Source of the DNA: Calonectria ilicicola
Taxonomy: Eukaryota; Ascomycota; Sordariomycetes; Hypocreales; Nectriaceae
Reading direction: 5' to 3'
NCBI GenBank assembly: GCA_020809705.1
Contig: CP085835.1
Location: forward strand, 620,001 to 684,000
Length of the DNA stretch: 64,000 nt
Shown: positions 57,400 to 64,000 of the stretch, piece by piece
How positions within the stretch are numbered: the first letter of the stretch is position 1
Layout of the letters: each line of letters starts with the position of its first letter
Program-made: the position numbers and the translations under genes
The notes under the pieces: model-generated
Database searches by the model: none
What the model was told of the DNA's origin: nothing
Seen by the model: the letters and a program-made list of their open reading frames with translations, nothing else

Positions 57400-58961
57400 T
57401 ATTGAGCTAGCTGGATCTGGTAGCGATCGAAACAAGATATATTCTTATCAAATTACCGGTCAGAGTGAAGAAGCTTTCAGTTAGTCGCCAATGTATGTAG
57501 TCTTTATTGTTGTAGTCACCAAGCAGCCGGTACCAACTCGGATGTCGCTACAGGCTCATGCTACCTGTAGCACTGGCCTGAACGGAGAAGTTCAATAAAC
57601 TGAATCGTGACGGATCTCACCGAACATGTGAATAGAACGCTCCAAAGATGATTCCATAGACATGTGTATAATATTACAAGATTAGTGGGTCAAGGAAATG
57701 CAAGATATTTGAAATGTAAAAATTTGATGTGAGGCAGATTTCGTTGTAAAAGCTTGGCTTCTAAAAGCAATGTGCTAGAACGCACTCCGCCACCTATTAT
57801 GCATATTCATTAGGCTTCCATAGGTCTAGAGGAAAGGCCTGTTAACGAGGGCTGTGTAATTCGTTGGCAATGAGCCGAAGAGGGCCCAAGACGAAAGAGG
57901 ATATTGTAATTTCAGTGCACTCGCAGGCCTCATGATCCAGCCACAGGCGCCACGTTGTGGAGTAGAATGGCTCGCACCAGCAGGACAACGATAATGCAGT
58001 TCACCGTAGCGCTATACTCGCATATTAGAAGCTCAGATTAATCCTAAAGAATAGCCAAATTTCATCGTTTCCTAATAGCTGTGGGCCACTAATTGCATCG
58101 TCGCGCGAATGCACGAAAATGACGGAATTGGGTACTAGCAGTCAGCGTCAGCTGCAACGGACATTAGCTTCCTTTGACAACGTATGAAAAGCCTTCCTCC
58201 CTAGTATCTTCTTGTCACGGCATATCATCAGTCTTGTGGAATTTTAAAGGCTTGTGACATGAAGTAGACTTAATTAGAACACGGACACTCGCCATAGGAT
58301 ATGATGAGCGATATGGATGAGAGAAGAAGCCGGGTTACCCGGTTTCTATTTCTCCATTTACCGTTGAAAATTACATATGTGCCCCATTTTATATTTCCAA
58401 GGTGGCTGTGATTGAGTAGTAGCAGCGCCTCACAACATGTGGAAAAACAACCTGCTTCACACAAATGTTTCCACACACATGTGGTGATGGCCGCGGTTTT
58501 TTTTTTTTCATTCTTCACACCTGCGTCGTTTGAACAAAAATGGCTTAGTTTTATGAGAAAATGAGGTGGTAAATCTCCCAATGGCCGCCAGTTAATCGAC
58601 TTCTTTTCTTCAAACAAATCGAGAACCTGCCCCCATTAGCATTATCGCCACATTCCTCGTGAGAATGCTGATCCTCAACCTCGCCATTGTGTTTTTCCAT
58701 ATTTTCCAATTACTCTTGTTCACTCCAGTTGCATCTACCTCCATCGTCTATTCGCCTGAAGGTGAGACCCCCCCGCCTCACCATTGTTGTACATGACAGT
58801 CGACGATGACTTATTGAACACTGCATTTTCAACGAGATTTCAAGACCCAAAAGGCTAATGTAATATCCACCATAGAAGATTACACCCTGGCACTAGTCAT
58901 TTCATCTACCCAGGAGGTATCAAGGCTTGAGCTTCATGTCTCAACACGATTGATCCTACAG
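57400..58961. other. Intergenic, with a possible 5' extension of the finger gene
   Basis: No independent gene. Two possible small upstream exons (58665-58761 and 58876-58916) could splice in phase to 58962 and would add MLILNLAIVFF... to the finger protein; this is unproven. A minus-strand frame at 58270-58617 has no ATG. Confidence 0.4.
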
Positions 58962-60083
58962 AGTACCTTGGCTACCTCCGTCCCCTACACTGATTCAGCC
59001 GATGTCGACTCAGAGCAGACGTGTGAAGGGCACGGAAAGAAAAGGAAGAAAGAGGACCAAAGCCAAGAGAATGCCACCGGCGAAAATGCAAGCAATGGGA
59101 ACAATAACCCTGACGACGGTGATGGCAAGATAAGAAAAAAGAAACCTCGCGTTAAGGCTCCAACATCAGACGGTCCTGCGCTAGCCTGTCCATTTTACAT
59201 TTTCGATTGTTATGAACATAAAGATTGTGCAAAGTACGAATTTTATCGATATCACGACATCAAGCAGCACCTGGATCGCAGGCACGTCAAGAACGATAAA
59301 CTTAACTATTGTTCTCTATGTTTTCGATGTCATTTCACGACTAAAGCTGCATGGGAAGATCACAGCAACTCATGTACAAACAAATACCCTTTCCCTTCTG
59401 AGCTTCTCGACAAGGATGAATATGATAGCCTGAAGAACTGGCCGCGTTTACCTCTCAGAGAGCAATGGATGTCAATGTGGCGAGCGCTTTTCAAAGGCCA
59501 TCCAGAGCCAGAATCGCCATACCTCGGAACCAGTGTCGATGAACAACTACGTTCCCATCTTATTGCCATCTTGGAACGGCAGATGCACGTTCAAAGGGGC
59601 GACGACATGTCGCATGAACCATGCCATGTTCCTCATGGGCTCTCAATACTGGAAATCAAAGGACGCATTGACTGGGAAGCCTTGAGCCATGGACCAGACC
59701 AATACCGCCGTTTTCGGCGATTACGGAGGGTGCCCGACTGGTGTTTCATTGACAGCAACATGTGGGGTGGTAGCTCGCAGGATTTACGCCTCCCCAATTC
59801 CCAGGGCTTCCCCTCACAAATGTACTGGAATGATTTCACGAATACGCAAGCGCCCGATTTTGTTCTAGAAGGAATTAATACAAGTACTTCAAATCTAGGG
59901 CTGATTGCCAACAACGACTTGTCTGCGACAGCTGATGGGCTAGAGCTGAGCTTTCAAAACACATACGTTTCTCCCGAGGACACTGTCAATGCGACCAACC
60001 CAACTTTTCCACCACCTGCCCCCTTTCAGGGCGATGATGACGAGTGGAAACTAGAGGACGAGGATCTGTACACCGACGCTTAG
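58962..60083 (+). CDS. ACPFY-type Cys/His finger protein
   Basis: About 373 codons to the stop at 60083. A basic, Asn/Asp-rich N-terminus with a nuclear-localisation-like KKRKKE and KIRKKKPRVK precedes the finger: ACPFYIFDCYEHKDC, HLDRRH, YCSLCFRCHF and a final His/Cys. It is followed by W..MWRALFKGHPEPESPYL, also found after the finger in the two other loci. The C-terminus is acidic (DDDEWKLEDEDLYTDA). The open frame upstream has no ATG; an acceptor CTACAG ends at 58961. Exons 58665-58761 and 58876-58916 fit by phase and would give 419 residues, but their hydrophobic sequence is odd for a nuclear protein. Function unknown. Confidence 0.75.
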   Translation, partial: STLATSVPYTDSADVDSEQTCEGHGKKRKKEDQSQENATGENASNGNNNPDDGDGKIRKKKPRVKAPTSDGPALACPFYIFDCYEHKDCAKYEFYRYHDIKQHLDRRHVKNDKLNYCSLCFRCHFTTKAAWEDHSNSCTNKYPFPSELLDKDEYDSLKNWPRLPLREQWMSMWRALFKGHPEPESPYLGTSVDEQLRSHLIAILERQMHVQRGDDMSHEPCHVPHGLSILEIKGRIDWEALSHGPDQYRRFRRLRRVPDWCFIDSNMWGGSSQDLRLPNSQGFPSQMYWNDFTNTQAPDFVLEGINTSTSNLGLIANNDLSATADGLELSFQNTYVSPEDTVNATNPTFPPPAPFQGDDDEWKLEDEDLYTDA

Positions 60084-60417
60084 ATTGCATCGGTTGCATT
60101 GCGTCCAGTCCGGGCGAATCCGTTGCACTATAAGCCGCGTAGTGCGACGGTTACCATACGAAGCTACCATTATTCTACTCAGGGTAGAAAATTATACATC
60201 ACATGGTGTCAACCTTTAACAAGCGGTGTTGCTTATCTCTTATTACTGTAATTATACCAACATGCCACCTTTAAATTGAAACCTGAGGCAAAATGGATGA
60301 ATTTAAGGATTTGAAATAAAACTAAGAGGAAAAAAAAAAGTAAAATTATAAAGGACTACAAAAACAAAACAAAGTCATTGAGGACCAAAAGAGAAAAAAA
60401 ATTAGCATAACACAAAA
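60084..60417. other. Intergenic between convergent finger genes
   Basis: 334 bp with A-rich tracts; shared 3' flank. Confidence 0.6.
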
Positions 60418-61212
60418 TTAAAAAAAATCTCCTTTGTCGCTTTCGCTTCTCCCATCAACGTGATGTGATTTACTTGGGCTTCGCAGTTTCCATTGCCGGA
60501 TGTTATCCATTTTCAATGTGATGATGTAGGTTAAAAATTGTTTCTGGGCCAGATGATGCATGGCTTGAATACTTTCTTCATTCGGCTGGTCTTCAGAGGC
60601 CATTGGGTTGCTTCCCAGGGAATCCATTATTAAACTCTTTCCAAATTGTGCCCAGTAGCCTCTTGCCATGCATAATATCCTCTCAACGCCATGCTCTAGA
60701 TATGGTGAATGAACCACACCGATGGCTGGGAAGATTCGGCACCAAATACGTTGCCATCTTCGTTCCTCTGTCAGGTATAATTTATCTCGTTTCTTGATAT
60801 CAGCCATGGCATCAGAATTGACACCTGGGACAGTTTTCAGACCTTGGGGCTCGCATGTCATTTTTCGAGCATGAATGTCGCGATCCATCATTCTTGAAAA
60901 TGTTTGCTTGCACTTTGGGCAGTATATGGACTGCGGGTGATGCTGCTTGATGTGATCAATAATTTCCTTTATGCACTGCAGATCTGCATCGAGCAGACAT
61001 TTTCCATATTTCTTTGGGTCAAGCCGGTAAAAAGGGCAAGCCATGTCGAAATAGCCATCCTCATGATTGACAAGTACAAAATCGGCATCCTCTTCATCTT
61101 TTTCATCCGCTTCGTCAACATTTCTTGTCTTGTATTCCAAGTTCGCTGCCATGACCCTCTTTCGCCTTGGCAGTCGATCCTGTGGAGGAACCACATACCG
61201 CTTACCGAGCAT
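60418..61212 (-). CDS. ACPFY-type Cys/His finger protein, 264 aa
   Basis: Frame from ATG 61212 to stop 60418. A basic start (RLPRRKRVMAA) and an acidic stretch (DEADEKDEEDADF) precede the finger at residues 58-120: ACPFYRLDPKKYGKC, HIKQHH, YCPKCKQTFS, then DIHARKMTC. It is followed by RRWQRIWCRIFPAIGVVHSPYL, the same post-finger W..IF..PYL block as in the plus-strand neighbour and in the 1,390-residue protein. The C-terminal 100 residues are helical and without features. Additional 5' exons are possible (a Ser/Asp-rich frame lies just upstream), but no phase-compatible splice was found. Arranged tail to tail with its paralogue. Function unknown. Confidence 0.78.
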   Translation of the reverse strand: MLGKRYVVPPQDRLPRRKRVMAANLEYKTRNVDEADEKDEEDADFVLVNHEDGYFDMACPFYRLDPKKYGKCLLDADLQCIKEIIDHIKQHHPQSIYCPKCKQTFSRMMDRDIHARKMTCEPQGLKTVPGVNSDAMADIKKRDKLYLTEERRWQRIWCRIFPAIGVVHSPYLEHGVERILCMARGYWAQFGKSLIMDSLGSNPMASEDQPNEESIQAMHHLAQKQFLTYIITLKMDNIRQWKLRSPSKSHHVDGRSESDKGDFF

Positions 61213-61272
61213 CCAGGTGTGGAACTTGGAATACCAGAAATTTATACACCGTGGGATCCTTTGAAGGAATAA

Positions 61273-61590
61273 TTAATACGCCCGCGTATTCATGTTGTTC
61301 CCAATATAGGTACGTATCTGACACAATGATTCGTGGCTATCACTGGAATCAGAGGCGGAGGCAGAGTCAGTAGAATCAGAGTCGGAGTCACTAGAATCAG
61401 GATCCCCCAGTGGTATTAGATTCGGTTTGTGTCGGAACCGAAACAAAAAAGAAGCATTAGCTTGAGCTATTGGTTGCCTAGAGCTATTTCGTTTTGTCTC
61501 AACTGGTTTAACAATGCAATTGTCTTCCTTGGAGGAACTATTTGCTTGAAGGGTGGGACTCAGCCCCGTTTGTTGTTTTGGGTCACTCAT
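61273..61590 (-). CDS. Ser/Asp-rich hypothetical frame upstream of the finger gene
   Basis: 106 codons from ATG 61590 (MSDPKQQTGLSP...) with a run of SD repeats (DPDSSDSDSDSTDSASASDS), so disordered. It ends 60 bp before the ATG of the finger gene on the same strand. It may be a small separate gene or a first exon of that gene; donor GTACCT and the available acceptors do not match in phase. Confidence 0.35.
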   Translation of the reverse strand: MSDPKQQTGLSPTLQANSSSKEDNCIVKPVETKRNSSRQPIAQANASFLFRFRHKPNLIPLGDPDSSDSDSDSTDSASASDSSDSHESLCQIRTYIGNNMNTRAY

Positions 61591-62732
61591 CTGAATGCCC
61601 CTGCTATATGTAACTGAAGATATCTGTGATTCGAATTTAGCATGGGTACAGGTATAATATGGGGGTGCTATCTTACCTATGTCCAAATAAACGTTGCAGT
61701 GAGGAGCATGTGGAAAGTGACGCTGTGCAATTTTGTATGCTAAGATAAACAGTAAAATTGTATTGTGACCGATCGATTGATTGAAATGAAGTTTCAAAAA
61801 CAGTAATTGAACAATAGACTTGAAAGATACGTCCGCAGAAAATGAGTAGGATCTTGACTCCTTTATAATATATAAAAACTAGATGGATGAATTCAACACA
61901 AATGTGGTGGTTACATGAACCCCTTTTGGCCTAGCTGTGTCTTAGTCAGCAGGTTCGTCGCGCATCGGCGCAGAAGCACATTCGCGCACCTTCGCGTACA
62001 TTAGCTGAATCGAGCAATAATAACGAATTGTTAGGCAAGAAAGCATTAAAGCAGCCTAGAAAAAAGAAAATAAGGCAACATGTATTGTTTCGGGTTTTGT
62101 CGCCCAACGTAGCTCGTACTAGGCGAGGTCAAAGTAAACGAATAGGACAAGATAACGCACTCATTTTACTAGAGCCAGCATTTTGCCATATTTGTGGTGA
62201 TCAATCAAGCAATCATCAAATTCACACCATTAATGGAAGAAATAACAATTAATGTCAAGGATTGAGTGTTGTCTCGCTCGTGATCAGTTCAAAAGATCAG
62301 CCCATCTGCAGTTTGCCTTGTCACGACAAGGAGTAGTGCCAATCACTTACCACAAGTAATTATCTGGGACTAGTTCTGCAGGTTTCTTGGTGATTTTTAA
62401 TTGTGCAGATAATGCGGAATTTTGTTTTGAGTCGCCAGGGGAAAAAATCCCTCATTGCACTTGACCTATAAGCCATCATGGCGTACAAGCCTACCATCAG
62501 ACAATCCTTACTTACTGCATCGCCACATCGAAAATGGTCGGTTTTGAAAACAATTATCCCAGAGAATAGTATAATAATATATAAATAGGATGTTACAAAA
62601 TCATCCATTTCACTTTGTAGCCGTCATGGTGCGTGCTAGGATTTATCTAACCGAGTTTTTCATTCCCATGCACTCAAAATGTGATTTTGATAAGAATTAC
62701 AGCAAAAAGAAAATCGTTCCCGCCCTTAATTT
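61591..62732. other. Intergenic with a possible transposase remnant
   Basis: No intact gene. See the plus-strand remnant at 62031-62252. Confidence 0.45.
62031..62252 (+). pseudogene. Possible C-terminal remnant of a pogo-like transposase
   Basis: Plus-strand open frame without ATG. It is very basic (KQPRKKKIRQH, RTRRGQSKR) and ends with FCHICGDQSSNHQIHT, resembling a degraded CxxCxxxGHxxxxC knuckle such as closes pogo-type transposases. No inverted repeats were found around it. Weak call. Confidence 0.25.
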
Positions 62733-63410
62733 TCAAATTCCAAGGCTTGACACAATTTCATCAATAGAGCCAGTAGCAGTAGCCACGAGAGGCGACAAAA
62801 TCCCCTGGCCAATCTCGCTAATAATGGGACGGAGGGCCTCGTTAAGGCCGGGCACAATGGCAGAAACAAGACCAGCAGTCAGAATAAGCACTTTGCTAAG
62901 AATCTTACAAATAGCTTTGACGATGACTTTTATGTTAGGCTGAGGGCCAATGGCACCGACAATTGTCTTGATGCTGACCAACACAGTTGAGGAAAGATCA
63001 ACCGTGATGTCAAGAACGGCTTTGATGTCGGCAACGCCAGTGATGTTGATACCAGTAGCACCGGTGAGTTTATCAGAAATGCCAGTAAGGGCACTCTCGA
63101 GATTTTTCAATTCAGGGATGGATTCGTCGGCAGCATCCTCTTTGGAGATCTTCCCATCAGTATATTTGTTGACAATATAATCTACGGAATTAGTATGGAG
63201 CTGTCCAGTGAGAAAATGTGTCGTACTTAGAGACCAATTAATGTCGTGAATAGTTGATGCAGCGCCCTTGAGAGCGCCAATAAATTCCTCATTGTTTGAA
63301 ACATGGCTGTCGTCGCGGGTAATGGCGGTTTTGGGGGCAGCGTCTTGCACGATGGGAACAGCCAAGGCCGACACGACCAGAGCGATAATGGAAAAGAACG
63401 TAGTCTTCAT
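62733..63410 (-). CDS. Secreted hydrophobic protein, 210-225 aa
   Basis: ATG 63410 opens a clear signal peptide (MKTTFFSIIALVVSALAVP). The rest is rich in Ala, Val, Ile and Leu with only one Cys and several amphipathic helices (TVLVSIKTIVGAIGP, LTAGLVSAIVPGLNEALRP). The frame is open throughout, yet 63182-63226 has all signs of a 45-nt in-frame intron: GTACGA donor, ACTAAT branch, CCGTAG acceptor. Splicing would remove 15 residues and place INWSL next to NYIVNKYTDGKISKED. The unspliced product is 225 aa, the spliced one 210. General character recalls hydrophobic surface-binding or cell-wall proteins, but no family signature was recognised. Confidence 0.75.
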   Translation of the reverse strand: MKTTFFSIIALVVSALAVPIVQDAAPKTAITRDDSHVSNNEEFIGALKGAASTIHDINWSLSTTHFLTGQLHTNSVDYIVNKYTDGKISKEDAADESIPELKNLESALTGISDKLTGATGINITGVADIKAVLDITVDLSSTVLVSIKTIVGAIGPQPNIKVIVKAICKILSKVLILTAGLVSAIVPGLNEALRPIISEIGQGILSPLVATATGSIDEIVSSLGI

Positions 63411-64000
63411 GATGAGATCAAAGGAGCGGACAGCGGTTGGCCAAAAATTACGATGAGAATATAGAGTACGAGAATAAGGTTATTTCGTGAAGGAAAATCG
63501 AGAGGTACTTGTATTCATTTGAAAGCGCTTTGGCTACATGTCCGAGTTAGAATTAGGTGATGAAATCCATTTCCGTGTTTATGCTGGTGGCCTTCAGCGG
63601 GCGGTCCGTGTGACTTTCCTCATTCCTTCATTCTAGAAGCGCCGCGATCAGACATTAGCAACGGCCTGTGCCTGTCCGCTAGTCAAAATTTCATCCCGTG
63701 TCATCTCAAATTTTAAAGGCAGGCTTAATCTGAAAACTTATGTGTGTTAATGTGGCGGCGCGAGAGTTTCAGTTCGAAAAGTGAACTTCGGGGAGCATTG
63801 CATTCGCGGTAACGGTCGGTTTAGAAATGTGGGTAGGGGATGGATGGGGGTTGGGCTTCGGACATAAAATGCCAACGGAAAATAATAGCACTTTCGCATT
63901 CCCGGTTGAAGATCCGGGAGGTTTCAAGATGATCGTTTCACTTGCCATCGCCAAGACCCATTTCTCTGATTTTTAGAAGCCCAAGCCAAACAACGTTAAA
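63411..64000. other. Intergenic
   Basis: Promoter of the secreted protein gene and flank; nothing else seen before the window ends. Confidence 0.5.

Noticed and set aside
58270..58617. 115-codon Cys-containing frame on the minus strand
   Set aside because: Begins at TTG with no internal ATG and has no plausible upstream exon.

Overview
The window is nuclear DNA of a filamentous ascomycete, most likely a Penicillium/Aspergillus-type member of the Eurotiales. Genes are spliced by many short introns of about 45-75 nt with CTAAC/CTGAC-like branch sites. The gene families are typical of that group: OPT transporter, Zn2Cys6 regulator, HET domain, NmrA-like proteins, old yellow enzyme and a pogo/Fot1-type transposon. 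Repeated sequence shows C-to-T/G-to-A decay resembling repeat-induced point mutation (RIP). Genus assignment is inference.

Layout. 1-8.5 kb: 5' part of an OPT oligopeptide transporter (-), an FAD monooxygenase (-) and a pyruvate decarboxylase-family enzyme (+). 9-16.6 kb: a 1,390-residue protein with an N-terminal ACPFY-type Cys/His finger, rebuilt from three exons (-), then a five-exon Zn2Cys6 transcription factor (-). 18.7-29.3 kb: a START/SRPBCC-like protein, a 5'-eroded gene fragment, a conserved fungal protein of unknown function and an AAAP amino-acid permease. 29.3-34.4 kb has few or no genes. 34.4-39.4 kb: a tRNA-Val(UAC) gene with a 55-nt insertion in its D loop that looks like a spliceosomal intron, a small membrane protein, and an eight-exon secreted precursor with about one four-cysteine repeat per exon and KR sites between repeats. 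40.8-49.6 kb: a BTB gene with an in-frame TAG where Trp is expected, a poorly resolved locus, an NmrA-like gene, a small surface protein and a HET-domain protein. 49.9-51.8 kb: a pogo-like DNA transposon with perfect 42-bp terminal inverted repeats and a decayed transposase. 52-56 kb: an NmrA-like gene convergent with an old-yellow-enzyme gene. 57-64 kb: a mutated copy of a repeat found beside the transposon, two convergent ACPFY-finger genes, and a secreted hydrophobic protein.

The two most unusual objects are the repeat-per-exon secreted precursor (38034-39344), a candidate kexin-processed cysteine peptide gene, and the tRNA gene (34445-34579). Also notable are three genes that only splice in frame with GC-AG introns and three loci sharing the ACPFY finger. 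No polyketide synthase, peptide synthetase or terpene cyclase is visible, so the oxidoreductases cannot be assigned to a known cluster. All gene models were spliced by hand from reading-frame continuity and splice consensus; none has been tested against transcripts.
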